Shown: positions 44,883 to 56,830, counted from the stretch's first letter. The stretch: 64,000 nt of DNA from Achatina immaculata (GCA_009760885.1 CM019700.1:1312001-1376000); one strand, 5' to 3'. The notes: generated by a model from the sequence alone, not told the origin. Numbers and translations are program-made.

Positions 44883-44972
44883 TCCCACTGGCTGGGACTT
44901 GAAGTTTGTACCACCGGATTATTAAACCGAGCGCCTAACTACTCAGCTAACTAGGCCATAGTCCCATGGAAA
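44871..44972 (-). mobile_element. tRNA-like SINE head or tRNA pseudogene, split by F2
   Basis: On the minus strand TGGCCTAGTTAGCTGAGTAG and TTAGGCGCTCGG resemble a tRNA 5' half with A box. GGTGGTACAAACTTCAAGTCC lies where the T arm and B box would be, with the usual GGTTCGAATCC degraded. It has no intact acceptor stem. The F2 insertion at 44173-44870 separates it from its A-rich tail. Confidence 0.5.
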
Positions 44973-45259
44973 GAACATAAAATTTATTTTTCTCCGGGTT
45001 ACCTGCGATGACTGATGCAGAGTCCCGTGTTTTATGGGACTGACTTTATGTGTGGTGTATTGTTTGTCCTCCATCCACTTACAGTCATATCTATCAGTGT
45101 AATCTGAAGTTCTTCGTGTTCAGAGGCAATTTCACCTCAACACAGGGTGTCGAGTACCCGCCCGTGCGGCCTGCTCGACGGCAGATTGTTTCTTTCGTTC
45201 GCACGCCGGGCGCGGTGGTAATCAGTGTTACCTTCTCTTCTTTTGGTGTTTACATTTAA
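44973..45259. other. No recognisable feature
   Basis: Unique-looking sequence. No gene supported. Confidence 0.4.
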
Positions 45260-45440
45260 TGATCTTCAGTCTCCCTGGAACTGGGAGCTGGTGTCTTTTG
45301 CAACAGATGCAGTGAAGATGTTGAGGCACGCAAAGTGTGGGCTCGGGAGCGGGCCACGGCGGATGTTTTTCGCAGTTCCTAAGTGAAGCTAAAGAAGAAG
45401 TGGGTGTGCAGTACATTTTTTTTAGCAGACACCATCGCTA
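45260..45440 (-). mobile_element. R35 interspersed repeat, copy 7 (3' half only)
   Basis: Minus-strand fragment: GATGTTGAGGCACGC, GGAGCGGGCCACGGC, AGTTCCTAAGTGAAGCT and TTTAGCAGACACCATCGC on the plus strand. Its 5' part is replaced by a GATA/GATG array beginning at about 45441. Confidence 0.72.
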
Positions 45441-45556
45441 TGGAGATAGATAGCAGAAGGGTACATAAATAGGTAAATAGATGGATGGATGGATGGATGG
45501 ATGGATGGATGGATGGATGGAAGGATGGAAGGAAGGAAGGAAGGAAGGAAGGAAGG
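45441..45556. repeat. (GATG)n(GAAG)n microsatellite
   Basis: GATAGATAGCAG and GTAAATAG lead into about 11 GATG units, then about 7 GAAG units. Confidence 0.96.
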
Positions 45557-46098
45557 AACAGAAAGGTACCGCACAATTACACCCCAGTCTCCTATGAACC
45601 AATCACAGTTTTCCTAAGTTACAGGAAGGATCTGTGTAAGTTTTGTGTACATGTACCTGTCCACTTTAAACACGGGGGCATCGTGTATAACAGAATATAC
45701 AAACTAGCTATAATTCAAAGTCGTGAACCACTTTTTAAAAAAGTATTAAGATGTTAATAAAAAAATACCTCAAAATATGATCATAAAAATGTTTTAAAGC
45801 TTGCTTTTGTATAGCTTAAAAGCGACACTCATCGAAATATTTAGCTCCCTGGAGAAACGGTTAGCGTGATTACCTGCCCCTCGTTAGTACTAGAGGTAAA
45901 GAAAAATTAGAATAAAAACGTTTCAGATATGTCAGGTGTCTTATTTCATGATGCACTATTTGAAGGTGCTGTTAGTTGTAATGTGTAGGGGGCGTGCGGT
46001 TCGATATTGACATTGGAGGAATCATCTCATCAAGGGGTCTGCTTCCCAAATTTGTGAACAAAAACTTTTCACCTGCTAACACAAGGAGCGAATGCTGG
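45557..46098. other. No gene; possible decayed SINE
   Basis: CTGGAGAAACGGTTAGCGTG at 45850-45869 resembles a SINE A-box region, but no B box or tail can be placed. The rest is featureless. Confidence 0.35.
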
Positions 46099-46947
46099 AA
46101 TGTGATGAATCTCTCTCTCTCTCTGAACCTTAAGTGCCCAGGGCACATGGGGCTTCCGCAAGGGTTTTCCACAAATGCCTGTCCTTCGCCTTTTTTTTCT
46201 GCTCTTGCCCAGGTGAGCCCTCTATTGCTCAACATCCTTTCTGTTGTTCTTCTCCATGTCTCTTTTGGTCTACCCTTACTTCTGTTCCCCTGTGGTGTCC
46301 ATCTTAGTGCTATTTTTGGTAGTGAGTTGTCAGTCATTCGGAGCACATGTCCCAACCATCGCCAGCGTCTTTCCTCAATAATTGTTGCCAGTGGTTTCAT
46401 CTGCATTTCTGCTAATAAGATGTTATTTCTTATGGTGTTTGGCCAAAATATTTTTCTAATTCTTCGTAAACATTTAGTCTGGAAAGAATTTAACTTGTTT
46501 TCTATGGTTTTGGTGATTTTCCAGCATTCACTTCCATAGAGTAGTACACTTAGAACATTACTCTTAAATATCCTGATTTTCATATTTATGCTTAGTTTTT
46601 TTTTATTTCCATATAGTCTGCAGCATTGCAAAAGCCTGGTTTGCTCTAGTAAGTCTGCTGTTGATGTCCTCTGTGCTGTCTGCATTTTCTACTGCTCTGC
46701 TGCCAAGGTATACAAATTCGCTGACCTCCTCCAATAACTTGTTATCTACTCTGAGTACATTTCTGTTGTTCACATTTTGTTTCATTAACTTTGTCTTTCC
46801 TACGTTGATCTTTAGTCCTATGTTGTTTGCATTCTGAGTTAGCTTGTTTATTTTCTCTTGCATATCTTTGTGACTGCTTGATAATAGACAAATGTCGTCC
46901 GCAAAGTCAAGGTCCTCCAGCACTGTGTCAAGGGTAATGTGATGAAT
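46099..46947 (-). pseudogene. RTE-like F5 copy with 12-bp target duplication
   Basis: Flanked by AATGTGATGAAT at 46099-46110 and 46936-46947. The minus strand starts DLDFADDICLLSS, with the RT catalytic box as FADD (about 46915-46904). It continues KINVGKTKLMKQN, EFVYLGSRAVEN, then after a frameshift near 46640 VLLYGSECWKITK, TKCLRRIRKIFWPN, RRWRWLGHVLRM, GRPKETWRRTTERM and SPMCPGHLRF. It ends in a (GA)n tail. 5'-truncated immediately upstream of the catalytic box. Confidence 0.92.
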
Positions 46948-47295
46948 ATCTAACTTAATATCTGGGACTTGTTATGACGTGGATCTCGCATACAAAGCGG
47001 TCACCTATTTATTGTCCCGCCTCTTCAAATCAGAAAGGGCCCCTCTTTCCAACGGGGCCTCACGCGCAACGTGTTTCAGTTTGTGTGGACCCCAGAAACT
47101 GCATAAAAGGAAAGTGCCAGAGTACTTGAGTAATCCTGAAAGATAAACGTTCCGGAAAGAAGCATGGAAAACATATTTATTTGTGGAAAAAATTCATGTA
47201 GTACAAGATGAAATCCCACCATCAGAATATCATGGAATGATTAAAAACTCAAAAAACGTGACAACAACATAAAACAACAAGAAAATTACGAAGTA
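46948..47295 (+). other. No clear feature
   Basis: Possibly the upstream part of the retrotransposon fragment at 47300, but I see no recognisable RNase H motif. Confidence 0.35.
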
Positions 47296-47299
47296 ATCA

Positions 47300-47575
47300 A
47301 ACAATAAATGCGCAATATATGTGCCAAGACAGGCCCCCAGACTCCTGAACACATACTACAGACCTGCACTACATACAGAAACCCCAGAGCACCAGATATG
47401 ATCCCAAGAGAGAAGCATGGACGGGAAACTCTGGGGTTCCTGCGAAGACCTCCTTTTGACAGCAGGATTCATGGAGGCGACTCGACTCCTCGTTTAGAAA
47501 GCTCAGCATACGAAACTGAACAACGAAGAAGAAGAAGAATAAATAATAATAATAGTAATAAGCAACAATAAGCAA
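47300..47575 (+). pseudogene. Retrotransposon C-terminal fragment (post-RNase H tail)
   Basis: MRNICAKTGPQTPEHILQTC is the CxC..G..TPEHxLxxC motif found after RNase H in several non-LTR groups; compare the tail at 2195-2395. It continues PREKHGRETLGFLRR and ends in (GAAGAAGAA)(TAA)n, a simple-repeat tail. Confidence 0.7.
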
Positions 47576-47799
47576 GCAAAATAGCGTCATTCACAATCAT
47601 TAATACAAGCTAAAGCACATGAAAGTAAAACCGAATGAATGAAATGGCTACTGAAGCAAAAGCAAGCAGTTCTCTTCAATCTAAAGACCATGTAATAAAA
47701 GACTTCAAGGAAACAGTGAATATGGAGGAAACATCCCGGGAAATAGATCATGGTCTGAAGGAATTCATGAATAATCAGCGTCCAGTTTGAATGTAAACA

Positions 47800-48335
47800 T
47801 GCCGTTATGGAAAGGGATTTTTCGCCAGACAAATCAATGCTATTTATATAGGATAACACATCATTGTAGAAAGAGATTTTTTTTGTCAGCTAAACCAATT
47901 CTGTTTATAGGATCACAAGTGGTTATAGAAAGGGATTTTCGACAGGTTAAACCAATACTGTTTATATAGGATTACATGTCATTACAGAAAGGAATTTTTC
48001 ATCAGATAAACCAATGCTGCTTATATAGGATTACATGTAGTTACAGAAAGGAATTTTTCATCAGATAAACCAATGCTGCTAATAAGGATTACGTGTATTT
48101 ACAGAAAGGAATTTTTCATCAGGTAAACCAATGCTGCTTATATAGGATTACATGTAGTTACGGAAAGGAATTTTTCATCAGGTAAACCAATGCTGCTTAT
48201 ATAGGATTACATGTAATTACAAAAAAAGGAATTTTTCGTCAGATAAACCAATGCTGCTTATATAGGATTACATGTAATTACAAAAAAGGAATTTTTCGTC
48301 AGATAAACCAATGCTATTTACACAGGATCATCACC
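47800..48335. repeat. 59-bp minisatellite, ~9 units
   Basis: Unit includes GGATTACATGTAGTTACAGA, AAGGAATTTTTCATCAG and AAACCAATGCTGCTTATATA. The left two units are more diverged. A two-unit variant with an AAAAAAGG run and TTCGTC is duplicated at the right end. Confidence 0.93.
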
Positions 48336-48589
48336 TGACATTTTGGAGATCTGCTTGATAAATTTACCACTTTGGCTTCACGTCGAGCCAATAGTTTTAA
48401 GCAAATATTTAATGTTCATGTCATCTGCCGTCGTCTTTTGATGAGTTACAACTAGTAATTGTATAGTTTTTATAAAAAGAGATCGCGTGTTCCAATTCCC
48501 GCCACGATGCAGTGGAGTTCTTATGGCTAAGATTTCTGAAAATTCCACAATACTCACCTGGTAGATCTTCTGTGAGAAGTTCTGTTATA
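48336..48589. other. No recognisable feature
   Basis: Flank of the mariner element. Confidence 0.4.
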
Positions 48590-49400
48590 TACGAGGGCCA
48601 TACTGAAAGTCGTGAGCAAAAATTATTTCAAAATCAGAATTTATAGATAGAGAAAATAAAATGTACAGTATCACCTTAAACTGCATCCTTTTCTTTACTT
48701 TTCAACATAATCTCCATTTCTCTGCACACATTTTTCCCATCGTTCTGCAAGTTTGAAAATACCCTCCCGGTAGAATTCCGTTCTTGCTGACCGAAGGCAC
48801 AGACGCACTATTTTCTGAATTTCCTCAGTTGTCCAGCTAGCAGAGCTTTTCTCACAGCTTTGTGATCTTCAGTCAACAAACATGGGATCCAGCCGGCACA
48901 AACTATTCTATAGCGTAGGGTTTCAATCATTTCCTGTACTGCATTGTGTCCTATTACAAGATTTACAGCGATTTCAGATACTGTGACACGTCTGTCTTCT
49001 TTAATGATGTCGTCAACGCTTTCCACGTTGCGTTCGGTGGAGGCAGTTCGAGGGCGACCGCTGCGAGGCATATCTTGGATGCTTGTGTTTCCATCTTTGA
49101 AATGTTTCACAGACCTTCTAATACTGCTATCCATAAGAAAGTTGAAGTCTTTGGTGAATTTCAGCAGCGGGGATTTCCTTTTTAACGAGGAACTCAATAA
49201 CAGCACGTTGCCGAAACGAAACTTCAGCACCCGCCATTTTGTTTCTGCTCCGCGTGGTAACGTGACACATGATGGTGACGTCATGTCCTCTACATGAAGT
49301 GCAAAGAATGCAGAATAAGGGGATACATTTATATTTTCTCAATCTATAAATTCTGATTAAAAAAATTTTTTTGCTCACAACTTTCGGTATGACCTTCTTA
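48590..49400 (-). mobile_element. Mariner element, internally deleted (807 bp), TA-flanked
   Basis: TA at 48590-48591 and 49399-49400 flanks inverted termini of ~60 bp: left CGAGGGCCATACTGAAAGTC, right (reverse strand) AGAAGGTCATACCGAAAGTT, both followed by GTGAGCAAAAA and ATCAGAATTTATAG. The minus strand holds a transposase start at 49237 (MAGAEVSFRQRAVIEFLVKK), then a first helix-turn-helix region and SGRPRTASTERNVESVDDII with the second helix-turn-helix. After LLAGQLRKF the frame jumps to EFYREGIFKLAERWEKCVQR, the normal C-terminal end of mariner transposases. The whole catalytic DDD core is deleted (a full mariner is about 1.3 kb). A frameshift lies near 49135. Confidence 0.92.
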
Positions 49401-49471
49401 CATCTTTTGTATTTTACTGGTATTTCTGACCCTTGTGCATTTACTCCATCGTCATGAATAAGACAGACGGA

Positions 49472-49480
49472 CGGATGGAC

Positions 49481-49513
<33 letters not shown>

Positions 49514-49563
49514 AATGGATGGATGGATGGATGGATGGATGGACGGACGGACGGACGGACGGC
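49472..49563. repeat. (GGAC)n/(GATG)n microsatellite
   Basis: Mixed GACGGATG, then GATG, then GACG units. MDGWMDGW frames are artefacts. Confidence 0.97.
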
Positions 49564-50190
49564 AGACATGCAGGCACATCTCTCAAAATACCCTCACTTG
49601 TCATCGGATGGACATTAAAATCGATGACCTTTTCTAAAATGTATCAGCCTAGAATGAGCACTAAAATATTTAGAAGAGTGTAATCCAGAGTTGAATAACA
49701 GGGCGAACTTTATTCCCAGAACTGAACCTTCGATACCAATCAATCCACTATCTTGTTCTCTGCATTCCCCTTTTGTATCGTTGTACTGTACAAATACATT
49801 CAGCGAATACGTGATGATTTAATTCCACTCCGAGTACTCGATACAATCGACATAATTAAAACACGGTGTCAAGTATCGAATCTGCTGAAGGAAAAAAAGC
49901 AAGCCTCTGCATGCGGTATCGTGTGGGAAATTGTTCGTATAGATTTCTGTGGGGAGTAAATGTTAGCTATGTCAGTTGTTCATAGTTCTGGTGTCTGTCT
50001 GTCATTTATGACAGAAATATGTCAGACATGGCTAGAGGGTGGAAATAAGAAGACAGTGATGAAAACAATGCATTAAATTTTCTTTTCTTTGGAGATGCGT
50101 TGATCCTGTGATTTATGTGGGGGAGAAAGAAAGTAAATGATGAATATCTATCTATCTGCATGTCTGTCTGTCTGTCTATATATATGTATG
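49564..50190. other. No recognisable feature
   Basis: Unique-looking, ending with short TCTG and TA runs at 50146-50188. No gene supported. Confidence 0.45.
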
Positions 50191-50191
50191 T

Positions 50192-50781
<590 letters not shown>

Positions 50782-50910
50782 GCAATGATATATATGTATG
50801 CGAGGGCGAGGTAAAAAAGTAACCACAAGCCAAAGGACGTAATCACTGGAAAAAATGTGAAGAGACTTTCTGACTCGGTGTGTTTGTGTCTGTGCGTCTC
50901 CGTGTCATTT

Positions 50911-51120
50911 TCATGCCGTAGGGTCAGCACAGCGTTGTGAGGGTAGAGAGGTTAGCACCTGTCTTCGCTGCCAATGTCTTCCAGGGAACCCCCAGGTATC
51001 CATTTCTTGAGATTGGGTTGACCCCGGTGCCAATCTGTCCGGAAAAAAAATATGTCCCAATTCGGAGCCAAAACTAGAATATTCTGGTCGGTAGGCAGGT
51101 GCTTTACCGACTACACCATA
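50911..51120 (-). mobile_element. tRNA-derived SINE
   Basis: On the minus strand the head reads TATGGTGTAGTCGGTAAAGC then ACCTGCC (A-box region), followed by GGCTCCGAATTGGGA in the B-box position. The body GGTCAACCCAATCTC, AAATGGATACCTGGGGG and GACATTGGCAGCGAAGAC aligns with the SINE at 56015 (GACCCAGCC, AAATGGGTACC, GACAGCGAGG). The tRNA-like part cannot fold into an intact tRNA. Confidence 0.75.
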
Positions 51121-51143
51121 TATATATATATATATATATATAT
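51119..51143. repeat. (TA)n microsatellite
   Basis: About 12 TA units at the 5' side of the minus-strand SINE. Confidence 0.95.
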
Positions 51144-51189
51144 GGGTACTTTTGTTAGAAGCAGATATATGTTGTTTATTTTGTCAGCC

Positions 51190-51415
51190 TGACAGACAAA
51201 TGGATAGACAGAACCAGACAGATTGTACCTCAGACAAATTGATAGACAAACCCAGAGAGACTGTACCTGGGACAAATTGATAGACAAACCCAGAGAGACT
51301 GTACCTGGGACAAATGGATAGACATACCCAGACAGAATGTACCTCAGACAGAAGGATAGATATACCCAGACAGAATGTACCTCAGACAAATGGATAGACA
51401 GAACCAGACACATGG
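51190..51415. repeat. 38-bp minisatellite, ~6 units
   Basis: Unit GACAAATGGATAGACAGAAC plus CAGACAGATTGTACCTCA, with AAACCCAGAGAGACTGTACC variants in the middle. The motif GATAGA(CA) links it to the adjoining GATA array. Confidence 0.92.
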
Positions 51416-51419
51416 TCAA

Positions 51420-51420
51420 T

Positions 51421-51489
<69 letters not shown>

Positions 51490-51533
51490 GGATGGATGGA
51501 TGGATGGATGGATGGATGGATGGATGGAGGATG

Positions 51534-51610
<77 letters not shown>
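51420..51610. repeat. (GATA)n(GATG)n(GATA)n microsatellite
   Basis: GATA at 51422-51488, GATG at 51489-51528, GATA at 51534-51610. Confidence 0.98.
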
Positions 51611-52714
51611 CATGTCTAATCTTATCCATATTGGTGCTCTTCACAGAAACTTAACCTCTCTTTTGTTTCATTTCTGTTTATCCTTCAAATGGATTTCTGT
51701 TACTCTGTTTTTAAAATCCTGAATAGAATTTATCTTTTTTTTTTAACTTAGTTTTTGAGCGACCAAGTAGTGAAACTGTTTATGCACTCGCTTCTCATTG
51801 TGATCGTGCATGCTAGTTTCCAACAAGATAGATAGACAGTATTCAAACTAATGACTGGACAACTACAAAACAAAACTATTTATCACACCGGCTTTGACAC
51901 GTCACAGCTGCAACAGAAAGGCGCAAACGCTGTCGTCACGCCACGTGATGGCTCCTCGTGCAGCAGCTGATACTCGCTTAGTCCAGGAGTCGACTGAGCA
52001 CGTAAACTCTTTGTTTTGTTTTGTTTTGTTTTTCTCCCCTTCCTTTCACACTTTTGTATTGCTCTCCGTCGATTGATAGCGCGATGGAACACGGTTGTAC
52101 GTTAGGGCGATTCCAATCTCCAGCCACTCAATGTCGCCCGGATCTTTGTTACCCGGGCTCGCGTTCCGGCCGCTAACCGCCCGCTAACCACTAAAACTCA
52201 TTTCTCTTATTGAATCCCGTTGATCGTTCCATTGTGGACTGCGTACGGTACTGGTCAGAATGTTTGTGACAATTTCCTACGAGTTTTCTCACAATTGGTA
52301 AGAAATTGTGCACACAATGGCCGAGATGAAATTCCTGTCAGGACTTTTGAAAATCAATAACATTTCCGTTTCATCGATATTGTTCTGTTGTTCAGTGTGA
52401 GCCGATGTTTCGGATTATTTGTGATGCAAATTGACCTGAGAGTCAACGGGAGACATTTCTGTTTAGTGCAGAGAGCGCATGTGATAGATAATTAGCAAGT
52501 CAGTTTTGTTATATTCGAAGCGGAACAATTGGTAGGAAAGTCACCTGGCAAGGTAGGTATATATTTTAGGCGACTCATTTTTGTTAGTTCAGACAGTTTA
52601 TTTAAGCTGATCAGATTGCATTAATGTTTAAAAGTTTTACTTTCTTGAAACTTGTCGATGGAGATTTGTTACATGGAGGTCCAAGCACGTTAATGAGTCA
52701 GAACTGATTATATA
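51611..52714. other. Unannotated stretch
   Basis: About 1.1 kb with no supported gene. CCCGGGTAAC and GGTTAGCGG motifs near 52150-52195 (minus) are vaguely SINE-like but I cannot place a B box. Confidence 0.45.
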
Positions 52715-53030
52715 TAGGGTTGGCGGTTGGCATATCATAACTGACCAAGACCCTATCCCACCTCTCATTTAGTACCCCCCCTCCCCGCGCCAGTAACAAG
52801 CCTAGCTTGGCTAACGGGGCAGTGATCGCCATAATCCCCCCCCCCCCACAGGGGTGGAGTCTGTTAAAGAAGTATTGCACGCCCCTTTGCTTTTTAGCTG
52901 CAGTACGGGACTGAAAATAAAAAGCTGTCAGAACCAGCTCCCACGCCGACTTGATGCTGTGCCCCAACATCTTCACAGCATCGGCTACAAAGAACACCAG
53001 CCCGTCAGTTCCAGGGAGATAGAGGACTAG
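52715..53030 (+). mobile_element. R35 interspersed repeat, copy 8
   Basis: GGGTTGGCGGTTGGCATATC is followed by CTGACCAAGACCCTATCCCA, GGGTGGAGTCTGTTAAAG, GTACGGGACTGAAAA and CACAGCATCGGCTACAAAG, ending GGGAGATAGAGG. One array unit only. Internal C-runs are longer than in other copies. Confidence 0.85.
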
Positions 53031-53097
53031 ACAAGACAAGACACGACAAGACTAGACAAAACAAGACACGACAAGACAACGAACTAGTTTTGTAGTA

Positions 53098-54307
53098 TCT
53101 AGCTTATGTCATCATCATCATCATCATCAGGTGCCGTGCCGACTGGCGTTGGCTATTATGCTTCTCCAGAGTACCCGATCCTTCATGCAGGCCATCAGTT
53201 CAGTTGGTGATCTCCTCTCACACTATCCCGTCAGACTGTCCAGTATCATTTCTCTTGGTCTTCCTCTTGATCTTCTTCCTTCTATTTTTCCTGTTGTTAT
53301 AATATTTTCAATGCCCTCTCTTCTCATTGCATGTCCTATTAAAGTACATTGTCTCTCTCTTATCTTTCTGACAAGGTTTTTTGTCTCTCCAGCTCTTCTC
53401 ATACATTCTTCATTAGTTATTTTTGCTGTCCAGGGGATTCGCAACATTCTTCTAATAAACCACATTTCTGCTGCTTCCAATGATTTTTGTGCAGACTTGC
53501 CTATTGTCCAAGATTCACTTCCATATAACAAGATAGGTTCAATATAGCATTTTAGGACTCGTTTTCTAACATTCATTGATAAAGATGTGTTAGCTAATAT
53601 GTTTCTCATTCTCTGAAATGCAGTCTTTGCTTGACCTATTCTGTTCCTAATTTCTGTTCTGCATTTCCCATCTGAAGTTATTACTGCTCCAAGGTATTTG
53701 AATTTCTGCACCTGCCTTAGAATGGTTCCGTTTAATTTAATACTGCATGCTGGTGGATTCTGTTTCTTAGATATAACCATAGTCTCTGTCTTTTTGATGT
53801 TCAAAGTAAGGCCTTTCTGTTCACTTTCTTTGGCGACTTTATCCAAGAGATTTTGCAGGTCTTATTGGTTCTCAGCTATCAGTACTGTGTCGTCAGCATA
53901 CCGAAGGTTGTTAATATTGTATCCTCCAATTTTTATGCCTGGTTCTGTGATGATTGTTCCTAGAATATTCTCGCTGTACAGAGAAAAAAGGTCTGGAGAT
54001 AGTACACATCCTTGTCGCACCCCTTGTTTTATAGGTTGGTATTTTCCAATTCTATTTTCAACTCGAACTGCTGCTTCTTGCTGCCAGTATAGATGTTTTA
54101 CAATCCTCAAGTCTTTGCCGTCTATATTGATGTCTTCAAGCATTTTAATAATTTCACTATGTCAAATGCCTTGGTGTAATCAATGAAGCATAAGTAGAGA
54201 TCTTTCTGTACTTCTAAATCTCTTTCTGTTAGTGTTCGTAAAGCATAAATGGCATTGTGTGTTCCCTTTCCTTCAACAAATCCAAACTGTTCATCTCTAG
54301 CTTATGT
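53098..54307 (-). pseudogene. RTE-like F2 copy with RT palm and 12-bp target duplication
   Basis: Flanked by TCTAGCTTATGT at 53098-53109 and 54296-54307, with a (CATCAT)n tail on the plus strand at 53110-53130. Read on the minus strand it contains [20 protein letters not shown] with [17 protein letters not shown] (motif B), LRYADDTVLIAENQ with YADD at 53889-53900, and KKTETMVISKKQNPPA. LLYGSESWTIGK, RIPWTAKITNEECMRR and SRGRPREMILDSLTG follow. A few frameshifts (near 53850, 53230 and in the fingers after 54145). 5'-truncated in the RT fingers (TNSLDLLKEREHT-like region at about 54250). Confidence 0.92.
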
Positions 54308-54531
54308 ACAGTGTTATATATATTTTTATGCTACCAACATTAGCTGTTGCCATGTCTATCTGTCTGTAAAGTCGTGAAATTTGAACGAAAATATTTGACC
54401 TTGTCAGCACTTCGCTGTGCTCATTTGTCCTTCTCTTCCGGTCTTCCTCTGTCTCTTGTCGTTTCATTGTTCTGAATCATCAGCGATTCTCAAACTAAGC
54501 AGTACCCCCGCCCCCCTACCATCACACTTTC

Positions 54532-54625
54532 TTGTGCCGAAGGTCATGAAAAATACGGGCCTAACACCGTATTCCCCAATATGCCTTAATGGCATGGAAA
54601 CGGGAATTTTACCTTTACCTTTTAC
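54532..54625 (+). mobile_element. SINE 3'-tail fragment
   Basis: GTGCCGAAGGTCATG, CCTAACACCGTATTCCCCAA, ATGCCTTAATGGCATGG and ATTTTACCTTTACCTTTTA. The tail ACCTTTACCTT is shared with the SINE at 56015-56285, and the body with 43845-43940. Confidence 0.65.
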
Positions 54626-54882
54626 CCCTCCACCCCCCGGGAAGAACCGAGCGCCAGAATGGATCGGAATCAACTATGAAAGGAAGGTGTAATGGGGCGC
54701 TTGCAGTGTGGCTTGAGAAGGCAAGGCGGCGGCAGATCAAAACTGTTTTGGAACCACTGTTCTAACTTCTGTCCACGTGTAGCCACACGTACAGTAAATG
54801 TTTTGTTTTTGTTTAACTACTTTCTCCTCTGGACATTGTGTCTGGGACATTCTGCATTGATTGCCATAGTTTTCTTTGCCAC

Positions 54883-55957
54883 ACTATTTTACATTAACTG
54901 CCTTACCTTTCTTGTCTATATTAACATTTTACATTAACTGTCTTACTTTTCTTGTCTATATTAACATTTTACATTAACTGTCTTACTTTTCTTGTCTATA
55001 TTGATATTTTACATTAAGTGCCTTACCTTTCTCGTCTATATTAACATTTTACATTAACTGCCTTACCTTTCTTGTCTATATTAACATTTTACATTAACTG
55101 TCTTACTTTTCTTGTCTATATTGATATTTTACATTAAGTGCCTTACCTTTCTCGTCTATATTAACATTTTACATTAACTGCCTTACTTTTCTTGTCTATA
55201 TTAACATTTTACATTAACTGTCTTACTTTTCTTGTCTATATTGATATTTTACATTAAGTGCCTTACCTTTCTCGTCTATATTGACATTTTACATTAAGTG
55301 CCTTACCTTTCTTGTCTATATTGACATTTTACATTAAGTGCCTTACCTTTCTCGTCTATATTGACATTTTACATTAAGTGCCTTACCTTTCTCGTCTATA
55401 TTGACATTTTACATTAACTGTCTTACTTTTCTTGTCTATATTGACATTTTACATTAAGTGCCTTACCTTTCTCGTCTATATTGACATTTTACATTAATTG
55501 CCTTACCTTTCTCGTCTATATTGACATTTTACATTAAGTGCCTTACCTTTCTTGTCTATATTGGCATTTTACATGAACTACATTACCTTGTAGCACGCTC
55601 TCTATATTGATATTTTACATTAACTGCCTTACCTTTCTTGTCTATATTAACATTTTACATTAACAACCTTACCTTTCTTGTCTACATTGACATTTTACAT
55701 TAATTAACTTATCTTTCTTGTCTATATTGACATTTTACATTAATTAACTTATCTTTCTTGTCTACATTGACATTTTACATTAATTAACTTATCTTTCTTG
55801 TCTATATTGACATTTTACATTAATTAACTTATCTTTCTTGTCTATATTGACATTTTACATTAACCAACTTATCTTGTCTATATTGATATTTTACATTAAG
55901 TACCTTACCTTTCTTGTTTATACTGACATTTTACATTAACTGCCTTTCCTTTCTTGA
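54883..55957. repeat. 40-bp minisatellite with 120-bp higher-order units, left block
   Basis: About 26 units of ATTTTACATTAACTGCCTTA plus CCTTTCTTGTCTATATTAAC type. At 54961, 55081 and 55201 the same ordered trio (AACTGT, AAGTGCC with CTCG, AACTGCC) recurs, a 120-bp higher-order repeat. From about 55660 a sub-variant (ATTAACTTATC) takes over. Confidence 0.95.
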
Positions 55958-56014
55958 TTGGTAAATCTAGTAGTTACATTTGGTTAGTATACAGAATAAA
56001 ATGAGTATGAGATA

Positions 56015-56285
56015 GACCGGCTAGCGTAATGTTTAGAGCACTCGTCTAGAAACTGAATAGTCGAGAGTTTGAATCCACAGCTGAGCGGAATTTTTTAAAG
56101 ACCAATACGGCCCCGAGGTCGACCCAGCCTTTGTAAATGGGTACCAGAGAAAATCTGGGAAGGAAAGACAGCGAGGAACGGAACTTGCCACCCTACCTCA
56201 TACGCTGATGGCCCAGCATAATGAGGTCTCTAACGCTTCATCTCCTACGGCATTTTGCTATGGGAATATTTTTACCTTTACCTTA
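56015..56285 (+). mobile_element. tRNA-derived SINE inserted in the 40-bp array
   Basis: Pol III-like head: GGCTAGCGTAATGTTTAGAG (A-box region) and GAGAGTTTGAATCCAC, a close match to the B box GGTTCGAATCC. The body carries GAGGTCGACCCAGCC, AAATGGGTACCAGAG and GACAGCGAGGAACG, and the tail CTACGGCATTTTGC, TTTTTACCTTTACCTTACC. It interrupts an otherwise continuous minisatellite (left block ends 55957, right begins 56286). Unique-looking sequence at 55958-56014 may be extra 5' flank carried with it. Confidence 0.88.
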
Positions 56286-56830
56286 CCTGCGTTGTCTATA
56301 CTGATATTTAACATTAACTACCTTACTTTTCTTGTCTGTATAGATATTTAACATTAACTACCTTACTTTTCTTGTCTGTATAGATATTTAACATTAACTA
56401 CCTTACTTTTCTTGTCTGTATAGATATTTAACATTAACTACCTTACTTTTCTTGTCTGTATAGATATTTAACATTAACTACCTTACTGTTCTTGTCTGTA
56501 TAGATATTTAACATTAACTACCTTACTTTTCTTGTCTGTATAGATATTTCACATTAACTACCTTACTTTTCTTGTCTGTATAGATATTTAACATAAACTA
56601 CCTTACTTTTGTTGTCTCTATTGCCATTTAACATTAACTACCTTACTTTTGTTGTCTGTATAGATATTTAACATAAACTACATTACTTTTCTTGTCTCTA
56701 TTGACATTTAACATTAACTATCTTATCTTTTTTGTATATAATGACATTTTACAATATCGACCTTATCTGACCAGTCCTCAATGATATTATACATTAAGTA
56801 TCTTAACTTTCTTATCCACATTGATATTTT
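56286..56830. repeat. 40-bp minisatellite, right block
   Basis: About 12 units of TAGATATTTAACATTAACTA plus CCTTACTTTTCTTGTCTGTA. More uniform than the left block and of a distinct sub-type, so the array expanded separately on each side of the SINE. Confidence 0.95.

Noticed and set aside
44900..44972. Functional tRNA gene on the minus strand
   Set aside because: A-box-like head is present, but the B box is degraded and no acceptor stem pairs.
53131..54186. Plus-strand open frames of 138 and 162 codons
   Set aside because: Antisense of the F2 reverse transcriptase, which has the YADD box and family motifs on the minus strand.
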